Under the pieces are notes generated by a model. It was given only the letters and a program-made list of their open reading frames with translations, had not been told where the DNA came from and searched no databases. DNA of 64,000 nucleotides from Flavobacterium sp. Its GTDB lineage: Bacteria > Bacteroidota > Bacteroidia > Flavobacteriales > Flavobacteriaceae. Positions 33,931-42,793 of this stretch are shown here, piece after piece (the first letter of the stretch is position 1; each line of letters starts with the position of its first letter). Both the position numbers and the translations under genes were made by a program. The DNA lies in the NCBI RefSeq assembly GCF_004295795.1, contig NZ_SEBR01000015.1, forward strand, positions 28,116 to 92,115, read 5' to 3'.

Positions 33931-35635
33931 GGTAGTCAACCGGAATTCCGTTTATCGACATAATGTTGCCCGAGTGTGTCATTTTTCCTTTGGTCGGAAC
34001 TTCTACGATCACGACCGAATTCGTAGCCGAAACTTTGATTTTGGTCGCGCCGGAAACGTTTTTCGAGACGAATTTCTGCGAGATCAAGTCGTATAGATCG
34101 ACGTTTTTCCCAACGGAAACCGTCACCGTTTTTTCTTTGTCCGATGGATTGTACAACAGCGAGGTCGGAAAAGCCTTGTCGCGGAAAAAATCGGTGGCAA
34201 GCAAGTCGAGTTGCAGGATATTTTCGACATCGGTTTTTTTGATGATACTTCCGAAAATTCCCACGTGACCGCTTCCGTAAACCGAAAGTTGCGACTCCGG
34301 CGGATTCTGGTTTTCAACCCAAAGCGGTCCGTCGCCTTGAGCAACCGGTGCCTGAACGCTCGAATAGCGCGGCATGTTCGACGATTTGATGATGCCTTCA
34401 TAAGCGATCACACCTTTGCCGGCCGCGGCTTTTTCGGGAATCGATTCGTGTTCGTCAGGCATGTGTTCCGGATAGAAGAATTTGGACGCGTTGGCCGCAT
34501 TCAACATCCATTTCCCGATTCCATTGGCATAAGATTGGTCGTAGCGAACCATTGGAACCAATGGCCACGCGGCGTCGTAGGTGTTCATCAAGAATCCGTA
34601 ACCGCCGCGATCGACCGTGCTTCCTACCGTTCCCGAAATGTCGAAACCGTTCCAATTTGCGACCAGAACGCCCCAACCTTCGCGGCATTTCGGCGTTCCG
34701 TCAAAACTCCAGTGCAACATTTTGTCGAGGTCGAAGTTTTGTTTTTCCTCGGCGTTGATTCTCGCGGCCAAGTAAGCGCCAAAAGGCATCAAAAGTTCAT
34801 ACGTAGGATTTTCCTTTTGGCTTTGAAGTGCGGTCAATGCCGACTTCGCGCCTATGAGATATTTCGCGTCCCCGAACTTTTTGTAAGCCATGTACAACAA
34901 CCACGCGTGTCCGGCGGCCGCATCTGGCTGTGCACAAATGTTGTTCGTCATCGGCTTCATTTTTCCGTAGTCGAAGTACGAATAGGTGTAATTTCCGTTC
35001 AGGATTACGTCGGCTTCGTAGAATTTGTCGGCGATCTGTCGCGCCATTTTCTCGAATTCGGGTTCGTTCGGATACTTGTCGTAAATCGCGTAAAACAACA
35101 GATTCGGATACACATCGTACCACCAATCGCGTCCGTAACCGCCGCCAAGCAAGGCAACTTCGGGACAGGTGTTGTTCATCATGATGTTCCAGCCGGTTTC
35201 CTTGTTGAAATAATTTTTGAGCATTCCGACGTAATTTCTTCCGTCGGCATTCGTCTTGTCGATTCCCACCAAAGTTGCACCCAAAGTCGCGCCCATCGTG
35301 GCCAAAGCCTCGTGAAACATGCCTTTGTTGTGGTTCGGGCCTTGCCTCACGTCGCCCATCGCCGTGTAAATTCCCACAACGTCTTGGTCAAAATTCTTGT
35401 GCGATTTGTCAACCCAAACGATTGGCCAGAATTCGCCTTTGGAATTGAAATCGTAAACGGTCTTGTCGAAATCGAGCGCGAGTTTTCTGTAGTCGATGAT
35501 TCCAAAAGGTTTTGGCGAATTCGTCATTTGGTCGACACGCGGAATGGCGTTCTGCTTGACCTGAGCCGAACATGCGACGAAAGTCAGAACAGCCGAAATG
35601 GATAGGAAATAAGATTTTATGTGGATGCGATTCAT
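33917..35635 (-). CDS. Unrecognised 572-residue exported protein, likely carbohydrate-active
   Basis: It has an N-terminal export signal (FLSISAVLTFVACSAQ, possibly lipidated at Cys22). The central 400 residues are rich in helical pairs with aromatic, His and acidic residues (GPNHNKGMFHEALATMG, YGRDWWYDVYPNLLFYAIYD, QPDAAAGHAWLLYMAYKKFG, KCREGWGVLVANWNG), like an (alpha/alpha)6 barrel glycoside hydrolase or lyase. The last 80 residues form a beta domain. I cannot place it in a GH or PL family. Its position between the MFS and GH13 genes, 1 bp after the first and 14 bp into the second, argues that it works on the same glycan. Confidence 0.7.
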   Translation of the reverse strand: MNRIHIKSYFLSISAVLTFVACSAQVKQNAIPRVDQMTNSPKPFGIIDYRKLALDFDKTVYDFNSKGEFWPIVWVDKSHKNFDQDVVGIYTAMGDVRQGPNHNKGMFHEALATMGATLGATLVGIDKTNADGRNYVGMLKNYFNKETGWNIMMNNTCPEVALLGGGYGRDWWYDVYPNLLFYAIYDKYPNEPEFEKMARQIADKFYEADVILNGNYTYSYFDYGKMKPMTNNICAQPDAAAGHAWLLYMAYKKFGDAKYLIGAKSALTALQSQKENPTYELLMPFGAYLAARINAEEKQNFDLDKMLHWSFDGTPKCREGWGVLVANWNGFDISGTVGSTVDRGGYGFLMNTYDAAWPLVPMVRYDQSYANGIGKWMLNAANASKFFYPEHMPDEHESIPEKAAAGKGVIAYEGIIKSSNMPRYSSVQAPVAQGDGPLWVENQNPPESQLSVYGSGHVGIFGSIIKKTDVENILQLDLLATDFFRDKAFPTSLLYNPSDKEKTVTVSVGKNVDLYDLISQKFVSKNVSGATKIKVSATNSVVIVEVPTKGKMTHSGNIMSINGIPVDYHAKK

Positions 35636-35636
35636 G

Positions 35637-36935
35637 TTATAAAAGTTCGATTGCTGTTTTTTCGAGCGCTTCGGGGTCGGTCTTTTTTTCGACGTCGGCT
35701 TCGGGTTCGATTGTGTTTCCTTGCGAAATGATTTTCTTGCTCACCCAAATCGAGGCGAGCTGCAAAAGTGCGATCAGGCCGATGGCGTAACGCAGCGCGA
35801 TGTCTTCGGAAACCGCAAAATACAAAACCAGGAATGTTCCGGCTCCGAACAATCTGCCGAGGTAAAGTCCGGCTTCGTGGTTCAGAATGTAGGCGAACTC
35901 CGATCGTTTCTCGATCTTCGACACGATGTCGATCACGCGAAGTTGTATCGGATAATACGCCAAATCCATCAGTGGTTTCGCGATCAAGAGCAACAACAGG
36001 AACGTTACGACCCCGATTTCGTTGAACAAAATCCCGTTCAGGCACGCGCCAATCGCGAACAAGATCAGTCCGGCGGAAAAGGTTTTGATGCGGTCGGATG
36101 GTTTCGAGAAACGTCCGATAAAGTAAATGATGATCGCGGCCAGAATCGCACCGATCGACTGCGCTTTGCCGAGTTCGCCTTCCTCACCCAGAATCTTGAA
36201 GATCAACATGGCCGGCGCGGTGACCAGAAATCCTTGTCCCATGCCTTTCAACGACGCCAAAGTCAGCAATTTCTTCCAAAGCGGATGAAACTTGAAATAG
36301 ACATATTTCTTTTCGGTCGGATTGTGGAATTTCCCGCGAAAGCAAACGATCGAAGCCAAAATCGTGATCACGAAAACGACGCCCGTGATGACTTCATAAG
36401 CCACATGGATTTGCGCTTCGCCTTTGTGCGACTGGATAAACCAACCAATCAAAGCCGGAACCATGATCGCGATGATCGTGTAAAAGAACGTTTCGAGTCC
36501 GTAGTAATAATTGCGGTTGTTGTCGTTCGTGATTGAGACCGCGAGATAGTCGCGATTCGACCAGTAAAGTCCGAAGGACAAGCCCATCGTGATTCCGGCC
36601 GCCCCAATCCCGACCAAAGTCAAATTGGTCAAACTCATCATGATAATCATCGAAACGCCGCTCAACATCATTCCGATGGCGTACAAAAATCTTATGTTGA
36701 TGTGTTTCAGCAGCCATCCGTTGATCAAAAAAGTCAGCGGAATTCCCGTGTAGATGCAAAGTTGGTAAATCACGACTTTCGAAGTGTCGTTCGAGTTCCG
36801 CATGATGTATGCCGCCACGAAAATGTCGATTACCGGCTGAACCAACGCATAAACCACGTTCGTCCAAACGAGAATCTTGAAATTGTGGCTCTGGCTTTTG
36901 AAGTGGTCGATTTCTGTCGAGAATTTGCTGGCCAT
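35637..36935 (-). CDS. MFS transporter (oligosaccharide importer)
   Basis: A 432-residue membrane protein from ATG 36935, with about 12 hydrophobic segments and no signal peptide. Start and upstream stop share one base (TGATG), coupling it to the GH130 gene. In glycan loci such inner-membrane carriers bring short sugars into the cytoplasm, where phosphorylases such as GH130 act. That fits the lack of a signal on the GH130 protein. The exact sugar is unknown. Confidence 0.87.
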   Translation of the reverse strand: MASKFSTEIDHFKSQSHNFKILVWTNVVYALVQPVIDIFVAAYIMRNSNDTSKVVIYQLCIYTGIPLTFLINGWLLKHINIRFLYAIGMMLSGVSMIIMMSLTNLTLVGIGAAGITMGLSFGLYWSNRDYLAVSITNDNNRNYYYGLETFFYTIIAIMVPALIGWFIQSHKGEAQIHVAYEVITGVVFVITILASIVCFRGKFHNPTEKKYVYFKFHPLWKKLLTLASLKGMGQGFLVTAPAMLIFKILGEEGELGKAQSIGAILAAIIIYFIGRFSKPSDRIKTFSAGLILFAIGACLNGILFNEIGVVTFLLLLLIAKPLMDLAYYPIQLRVIDIVSKIEKRSEFAYILNHEAGLYLGRLFGAGTFLVLYFAVSEDIALRYAIGLIALLQLASIWVSKKIISQGNTIEPEADVEKKTDPEALEKTAIELL

Positions 36936-37987
36936 CAAGCGTAGATTAGGCGTGAGAGAATTTCGGTTATCGAGAACGTCGCGCCGCACACGAATTCGTC
37001 GGCAGCGCCATAATAGAGCTTGATTTCGTCACCGTTCACGACGTGTCCGTTGGTGAAGACGACGTGTCCGAAGAAACCTGTGAGTTCGTATTCGGCCATT
37101 GGAACCATGATAGGTTCGTCGGTTTGGGCGATGACTTTCGTCGGATCGTTCAAATCGAGCAAAAACGCGCCCAGGCAATATTGGTGGTTTTCGTTCGCGC
37201 CGTGATAGATCTCGAGCCAGCCTTTTTCGGTCTTGATTGGCGATGCGCCTGCTCCAACCCGCTTGCTGTCCCATTTTCCGGGACGCGTTTGGACGATGCA
37301 TTCGTGATTTCCCCAGTGGATTCCGTCGGGCGAAGAGGCGATCCAGATGTAATTTCCGCCAAGGTCGACACTGCTCGGACGGTGCAAAGCATAAAATTTC
37401 CCGTTGATCTTTTCCTCGAAAATCGCGCAATCCTTGTTGTGAGCCGGAAAAATAAGCCCGTGTCTTTCGAAGGTTTTCCAGTCTTTTGTCGTGCGCAATC
37501 CAACGCCGACGCCTCTTGAAGAAACAGATGTGAACGTCAGGTAATATGTCCCGTCGATTTCGACGACGCGGCAATCCTCTATCCCGAATGTTTCTTGTTT
37601 CCCGATTCCGTTCAACCTCGGATAACCTTCGGGTTCGTGAAAATTCGTTCCGTCTTCGCTGCAAAGCAATCGCAAATGGGACAAAGTCGTGAGGTAGTCG
37701 CTGCCTTTGTAGTTGATTACGCGCGCATCGCTGTCGTCGAGTTCGGGATCGCCTTTCGGAATCTGGACGATCGACATTTCGCCGGTTTCGCTCAAGATGG
37801 GAAACGAAATGATGTCTTGTGTTTGTCTCGGACGCTCGGCTACGCGCACAATCAGCCAGATTTTACCGTCAAAGCGGAAAGTTCCGGGATTGAGCAGGCA
37901 CGTAATTTCGAGTCCGTCTTTGCTTGGCGAGAGATCCGCCGGTGACAATAGCGGATTCCCGTCAAAGCGTTTTGCAATGTCTTTCAT
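36935..37987 (-). CDS. GH130 family mannoside phosphorylase/hydrolase
   Basis: A 350-residue cytoplasmic protein with a five-bladed propeller of the GH130 type: NPLLSPADL, DARVINYKGSDYLTTLSH, FGIEDCRVVEIDGTYYLTF (residues 134-152), and AHNKDCAIFEEKINGK. The frequent EDPR motif is EDCR here. GH130 enzymes cleave beta-mannosides, mostly by phosphorolysis (beta-1,4-mannosyl-glucose, beta-1,2-mannobiose) and sometimes by hydrolysis. No signal peptide and the neighbouring MFS gene favour cytoplasmic phosphorolysis. Linkage specificity cannot be read off. Confidence 0.87.
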   Translation of the reverse strand: MKDIAKRFDGNPLLSPADLSPSKDGLEITCLLNPGTFRFDGKIWLIVRVAERPRQTQDIISFPILSETGEMSIVQIPKGDPELDDSDARVINYKGSDYLTTLSHLRLLCSEDGTNFHEPEGYPRLNGIGKQETFGIEDCRVVEIDGTYYLTFTSVSSRGVGVGLRTTKDWKTFERHGLIFPAHNKDCAIFEEKINGKFYALHRPSSVDLGGNYIWIASSPDGIHWGNHECIVQTRPGKWDSKRVGAGASPIKTEKGWLEIYHGANENHQYCLGAFLLDLNDPTKVIAQTDEPIMVPMAEYELTGFFGHVVFTNGHVVNGDEIKLYYGAADEFVCGATFSITEILSRLIYA

Positions 37988-38000
37988 GTTTTTTTGAAGT

Positions 38001-38027
38001 AAAAAAGGATCGACCGAAGCCGATCCT
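38001..38027 (-). terminator. UUCG hairpin and U-tract between susD and GH130 (attenuator)
   Basis: In minus-strand RNA AGGAUCGGC, loop UUCG and GUCGAUCCU form a 9-bp stem (one G-U) followed by five to six U residues. This is a textbook intrinsic terminator, 7 bp after the susD stop and 14 bp before the GH130 start. As the enzyme genes lack another visible promoter, it probably works as a partial terminator that lowers their level relative to susCD. Confidence 0.8.
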
Positions 38028-38034
38028 CGTTTTA

Positions 38035-39516
38035 TTAATAGCCCGGATTTGGAGTCAAAGTTCCGGCTGATGCATCGATTTCAGATTGCGGGATTGGGTA
38101 AAGATTGTGGAATTCCTGGAAGTTGATGCCTCTTGCGTTCAAAACTTCCTGTGCGATTCCCCAACGTTTCAAATCGAGAAGGCGTTGGTTCTCGAAACCA
38201 AGTTCTACGCGTCTTTCGTGAATTAGCCAATTCTTGATTTCGGTTGCGTTTGTCGAAGCCGGACGATCGGCCAAAGCGCCTGCCGGAACTGTAGATCCGT
38301 CTCCCGTTGGGCTTGTTCTGGCGCGCGTCCTGATTTGATTGATGATCGAAACCGCTCCGGCGTAATCGCCTGTTTCAAGCAAGGCTTCGGCTTTCCAAAG
38401 CAACACATCGGCAAAACGGATGTAGACTTTGTTGTTTGGCGCGTCATCGTTTCCTTTGTTGGTGCCGTCGAGCGTTCCCAACATCTTGTTGACGTTTTGC
38501 GCCGCCGGATTCACTGTATAAAACAAACGCGGATCGTTAGGTTCGAACTCGTCCAGGAAATTCTGTTCCGGAGCGAAAAATCCCCAGCCAAGTGGCGCGC
38601 AGATTCCGTTTCCTCTTGCAGGAACGACATTCGTTTGGTGGTCGAACACAAAAACGTCTTCGTTTTCGTTGAATTCGGTGTTCATGTTGAAAGCGTCGAA
38701 ATAATTGGCGTTCAACGCATAACCCAAAGCACCTACCTGATCGACCAACGCCGGAACCGCGCCCCAATTTTGGGTGTACAATTCAGATTTGGCCAACAAA
38801 GCTAGCGCTGCGGCTTTCGATACCCGCCAAGGTTCGGTCGTGGACGAATATTTAGTGTTCGGAAGCAATGTCGCCGCTTCGTTCAAATCGGCTTTGATTT
38901 GATCCCAAACCAGATTTTTGTCGGCGCGAACTGCCACGGCATAAGCTTCTCCAATGCTCGTTACCGGTTGCAGGATCAAAGGCACGTCGCCAAAATTGGT
39001 CACCAACGCAAAATAGTAGTAAGAACGAAGAAACAGGACTTCGGCTGTCAACTGGGTTTTGCGTGCTGTCGTGATTCCTGTCAACGACTCGATTTGAGGA
39101 TTAGTCAGGTGTTTCAAAACCGTGTTGCAGCGCTTGATTCCTTCATAGTTGTATTTCCAGAGTCCGTTCGGGCCGCCGTTGGTCGAGACGAAAGTGAAAC
39201 TGTTGAGTTCGTCTATCCACGGTTGGTCGCCATCTACGTTCCATTTTTTCTGGGCGTCGTCACTGGCCACGTCCTGAAGCACGTAGTCGTTTTGGAAGAC
39301 GAGTCCGCCGTTCCAGTTCCATTGTGCGAGAATGTTGAGGCGGCTTGACAAGAGGTCGTACGAAGATCTTGTCTGGTTTTCGATTCCGACCAATGTTGGC
39401 GCCAAATCGACTTGGTCTTGCGTGAGGTTTCCAATCGGATCCTGATCCAATTCGTCTTCACAAGCTGTCAGCGACAAGGCACCGACGAGCAAAAATATTG
39501 GTATGTACTTTTTCAT
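38035..39516 (-). CDS. SusD/RagB-family lipoprotein (second glycan locus)
   Basis: A 493-residue protein (start ATG 39516) with lipobox LTAC (Cys20) followed by EDELDQD, an acidic surface-export signal. The SusD core is visible in LFLRSYYYFALVTNFGDVPL, YIRFADVLLWKAEALLETGD and HERRVELGFENQRLLDLKRW, ending with ASAGTLTPNPGY. It captures the oligosaccharide at the surface with SusC, whose gene ends 11 bp upstream. It is only distantly similar to the arabinan-locus SusD, so a different ligand is likely. Confidence 0.95.
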   Translation of the reverse strand: MKKYIPIFLLVGALSLTACEDELDQDPIGNLTQDQVDLAPTLVGIENQTRSSYDLLSSRLNILAQWNWNGGLVFQNDYVLQDVASDDAQKKWNVDGDQPWIDELNSFTFVSTNGGPNGLWKYNYEGIKRCNTVLKHLTNPQIESLTGITTARKTQLTAEVLFLRSYYYFALVTNFGDVPLILQPVTSIGEAYAVAVRADKNLVWDQIKADLNEAATLLPNTKYSSTTEPWRVSKAAALALLAKSELYTQNWGAVPALVDQVGALGYALNANYFDAFNMNTEFNENEDVFVFDHQTNVVPARGNGICAPLGWGFFAPEQNFLDEFEPNDPRLFYTVNPAAQNVNKMLGTLDGTNKGNDDAPNNKVYIRFADVLLWKAEALLETGDYAGAVSIINQIRTRARTSPTGDGSTVPAGALADRPASTNATEIKNWLIHERRVELGFENQRLLDLKRWGIAQEVLNARGINFQEFHNLYPIPQSEIDASAGTLTPNPGY

Positions 39517-39527
39517 GATTTTTTTTA

Positions 39528-42500
39528 TTATAACTTGATTTTGGCACCGAAGATTACCGATGTCATTTGCGGATAAGTTCCCTGATCTTTCACCAATGTA
39601 GATTCCGGATCGAGTCCTGAATAGTTCGTCCAAGTCACCAAATTCTGACCTGAAACGTAGATTCTCAAATTGTCGACGGCCTTGAATACCTTATTGAAAG
39701 TGTATCCGATCTCAAGATTTTTGAGTCTCAGGTAAGACGCATCTTCAACCATGGCACTGGAGATTCTCTCGCTTCCGTTCGGATTGAAAGTCAATCGCGG
39801 CATGGTGTTGCTTGTGCCTTCTCCATCCCAGGCATTCAAAACCGCAGTCGTGGAATTGAACGGACGCGAATCGTAGTCGAGAATCTGCTTCAAATCGTTG
39901 TAACGGTCTACGCCGGATACGCCCTGGAACAAACAGGAAATATCGAATCCTTTGTAAGACATGTTCAAATTCACACCATAAGTCACTTCGGGAATTGGGT
40001 TTCCGATGTGCGTGCGGTCGTTTGCGTTGATGCGTCCGTCTCCGTTCACATCGCGGAACTTCATGTCACCGGGTTGCGTCGTTCCCGCATCGGCAAAAAG
40101 ATGGGTGTCGATTTCGGATTGGTTCTGGTAAATTCCTACGAATTGGTAGCCGTAATAAGCGTTGATCGGTTGACCGACGACAGAACGTGTGTAATTGATC
40201 GGATCGTCAAGATTAGGTACATAAGTGTACAATTTCGTGACGTTGTTGCTCAAAGTTGCCACGTTGGCGTTGAATCCGTATTTGAAATCACGATCGTTGT
40301 TCTGGTAACCCAAAGCGAACTCAAAGCCTTTGTTTCTCACCGATGCCGTATTGAAGTAAGAAGGTTCCAGCTGTCCAACCGACGTGGCAGGAAGTGTTAC
40401 GCTCAGCAAGATATCGTCAGTATCTTTGATGAAATAATCAGCACTGAAATACAATTTGTTGCTCAGGAACGTAAAGTCAAGCCCGACGTTGGTCTGCGTA
40501 GTCGTTTCCCATTGCAGATTTGGATTTCCGAGACGCGCGAGTTGCGGGCCGTTTGGCGTGTTCACATATCGGTTCTGGTAAGCGTAGTTAGGAATTTCCT
40601 GGTTTCCGTTCTTTCCATAACTGGCGCGGATTTTCAGGCTGTTCAACCAAGTTACGTCTTTCATGAAATCTTCGTTGGTCAAGATGTAATTTGCCGATAC
40701 CGATGGAAAATAACCCCATTTCTTGTTCGGTCCAAATCGAGAAGACGCGTCAGCACGCACAGTGGCCGTGGCGAACAGTTTCTCTTTGAAACCGTAAGTT
40801 GCTGTCCCGAAGTAAGAGAACAACGTCCAAGCCGATCCCGAACCGCCTGCGTATGCCGGTGGCAAACCTGTAGTTCCGCCTCCGACCTGTCCGTAATCGA
40901 GATAAAGAAACGGGTCGAGCGTAATGTCGTAAGCCGAACGTGTTCCGCCCATTTGCTCGTATTTGTTGGTAATGTATTCGGTTCCTACGAGCGCATTGAT
41001 GCTGTGATCGCCAAAAGTCTTGATATAATTGAAGGTGTTGCTCCAGTTGAAAGTCACGTCCTGGCCGCGATCTTCACTTAGATTGTTTGGCATGTTGTTT
41101 CGTCCCATTCCGATATACGGGCTGTCATCAGGCAATACCGCTTGTTGATCGCCATAATTCTGCGCAAATCGTTTGTTGTGGATGAATTTCGCGTCGACGC
41201 CAAGCAAAGTCTTGAACTTAAGCGATTTGTCTCCAAGGAAAGCATATTCGGCAAACACGTTTCCGAAAGTGTTGAACAACTCGCGTTTGTCGTTGGTGAA
41301 ATGTACGATTGCAATCGGATTCGAGCTGTATTCCAGAAATTTGTTGAAATTGTCAGGCCCGATGTAAAACGGAAGATCGGTGTAAGGATCGTCGGCAGAC
41401 CAGGTAGGATCAGACGGATCTTTGTAAACGCCAAGAACCGGCGGACGAATCATCGCATGGCGAATCACGCCCGGCGCATCGCCCGTAGACGAAAGTTTGT
41501 CCTGTTTGATGAAAGTCAGCTGCAAATTACTTCCGACAGTGAATCTTTCGCTTACGTGCCCGAGAACATTCGTGCGGAAGTTCGCTCTTTTGTACTTGTC
41601 ATTATTCTCGACGACGACGCCGTCAACGCCAAAATAGCCTCCGGAAATGTAATACGAAAGTTTGTCAGATCCGCCGCTTGCCGAAACGTGGGCGCTGTTG
41701 CTGTAACCGGTCGTGAACAACTCGTCAAGCCAGTCCGTATCGGACAAATCTGAACGGCCGCGCAAAGACGTGTAAGGATTCGGAAGGGCCGGATCGTTGC
41801 CCGTCGTATTGTTGTAAGACGTTTCCATAACATCCAAATACTGTGAAGTGTTCAGCAACTTCGGAAGATTCGTCACAAAATGGACGCCCGTGAAAGCTTC
41901 TGCCTCGAACGTTCCTTTTCCGTCCTGACCTTTTTTGGTCGTGATGAGCACAACGCCATTGGCCGCACGTGATCCGTAAATCGAGGCCGACGCTGCATCT
42001 TTCAAGACCGTAAGATTCTTGATGTCGCCTCCGGGAATGAATCCGATGGAACGCGTCGGAACGCCGTCTACTACATAAAGCACGTCGTTGTTTCCAAGTG
42101 TGCCCTGGCCGCGAATCCGAATCTGGATCCCGTCGCCCGGCGCACCTGAACTTGCCGCCACGAAAACACCGGCCGCTTGCCCTTGCAAGGCTTGCGTCAC
42201 GTCTGGAACGCGGGTTTTCGACATATCTTCGAGGTCGACCTGCACGATCGCACCCGAAATGGATTTCTTTTGCTGGCTCGAATAACCCGTCACGACAACT
42301 TCGTTGAGTTGTTGCGCGTCATCGGCCAAAACCACGTTTACTATAGGTTGTCCGTTTACCGCGACTTCCTTGGTTTGGTATCCGATATAACTGAAAACCA
42401 AAACCGCATTCGCAGGAACTTCCAAAAAGGTGTATTCGCCGTTTATGTCAGAAACCGCATTCGTATTCGTTCCTTTGATCATAACGGTTACCATAGGAAG

Positions 42501-42608
42501 CGGCCCGGCCTTATCCGAAACGGTTCCCTTTACGGTTTGCGCACTCATCGCTCCAGAGAAGGCAATGGCGCAGATCAAGAATAGTTGGCAGATAAAATTC
42601 CTCTTCAT
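39528..42608 (-). CDS. SusC/RagA-family TonB-dependent transporter (second glycan locus)
   Basis: A 1026-residue transporter: signal peptide (to about 23, AMSAQ), carboxypeptidase-regulatory-like domain (about 24-95), LNEVVVTGYSSQQKKSISGA, plug domain (about 105-220) with DVLYVVDGVPTR, and a beta barrel ending TSVIFGAKIKL. It moves the glycan across the outer membrane. The 185-bp gap upstream contains the two palindromes at 42744-42772. Transcription continues from here through susD toward the enzymes. Confidence 0.95.
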   Translation of the reverse strand: MKRNFICQLFLICAIAFSGAMSAQTVKGTVSDKAGPLPMVTVMIKGTNTNAVSDINGEYTFLEVPANAVLVFSYIGYQTKEVAVNGQPIVNVVLADDAQQLNEVVVTGYSSQQKKSISGAIVQVDLEDMSKTRVPDVTQALQGQAAGVFVAASSGAPGDGIQIRIRGQGTLGNNDVLYVVDGVPTRSIGFIPGGDIKNLTVLKDAASASIYGSRAANGVVLITTKKGQDGKGTFEAEAFTGVHFVTNLPKLLNTSQYLDVMETSYNNTTGNDPALPNPYTSLRGRSDLSDTDWLDELFTTGYSNSAHVSASGGSDKLSYYISGGYFGVDGVVVENNDKYKRANFRTNVLGHVSERFTVGSNLQLTFIKQDKLSSTGDAPGVIRHAMIRPPVLGVYKDPSDPTWSADDPYTDLPFYIGPDNFNKFLEYSSNPIAIVHFTNDKRELFNTFGNVFAEYAFLGDKSLKFKTLLGVDAKFIHNKRFAQNYGDQQAVLPDDSPYIGMGRNNMPNNLSEDRGQDVTFNWSNTFNYIKTFGDHSINALVGTEYITNKYEQMGGTRSAYDITLDPFLYLDYGQVGGGTTGLPPAYAGGSGSAWTLFSYFGTATYGFKEKLFATATVRADASSRFGPNKKWGYFPSVSANYILTNEDFMKDVTWLNSLKIRASYGKNGNQEIPNYAYQNRYVNTPNGPQLARLGNPNLQWETTTQTNVGLDFTFLSNKLYFSADYFIKDTDDILLSVTLPATSVGQLEPSYFNTASVRNKGFEFALGYQNNDRDFKYGFNANVATLSNNVTKLYTYVPNLDDPINYTRSVVGQPINAYYGYQFVGIYQNQSEIDTHLFADAGTTQPGDMKFRDVNGDGRINANDRTHIGNPIPEVTYGVNLNMSYKGFDISCLFQGVSGVDRYNDLKQILDYDSRPFNSTTAVLNAWDGEGTSNTMPRLTFNPNGSERISSAMVEDASYLRLKNLEIGYTFNKVFKAVDNLRIYVSGQNLVTWTNYSGLDPESTLVKDQGTYPQMTSVIFGAKIKL

Positions 42609-42743
42609 ATCAAAATTCCTGATTCGTTGATAATTCGTACTTTTTTTCTCATGTTGCTAAATTTTGCAGAGTTAATTTGTCATTTTGGTTTGCTACAACG
42701 TTTTCGTCGATAGGTTAAAAGTAGGCCGAGGATGCAAAAACCG

Positions 42744-42772
42744 GTGTACACTATTTCGTCAAAAGTGTACAC
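42744..42772 (-). promoter_or_regulatory. Two GTGTACAC palindromes, probable hybrid-regulator site
   Basis: GTGTACAC occurs at 42744-42751 and 42765-42772, start to start 21 bp, i.e. two helical turns on one DNA face. They lie 136 to 164 bp upstream of the susC start. A TACTTTTA sequence further downstream on the minus strand could be the -7 box, with no good -33, as expected for an activated promoter. AraC-type output domains of hybrid two-component regulators bind such paired sites, and that regulator gene ends 22 bp away. Confidence 0.65.
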
Positions 42773-42793
42773 AAGCCGTTAAAAAATTGATAA

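Noticed and set aside
34211..35605. Long open frame (464 codons) on the plus strand
   Set aside because: It is antisense to the 572-residue exported protein, has no signal or domain, and is rich in Arg, Val and His as expected of a shadow frame in this codon usage.
42744..42772. Palindromes as part of the six-promoter repeat family
   Set aside because: They share the 21-bp period but not the sequence or the polarity; they are palindromes, not direct repeats, and belong to the HTCS locus.
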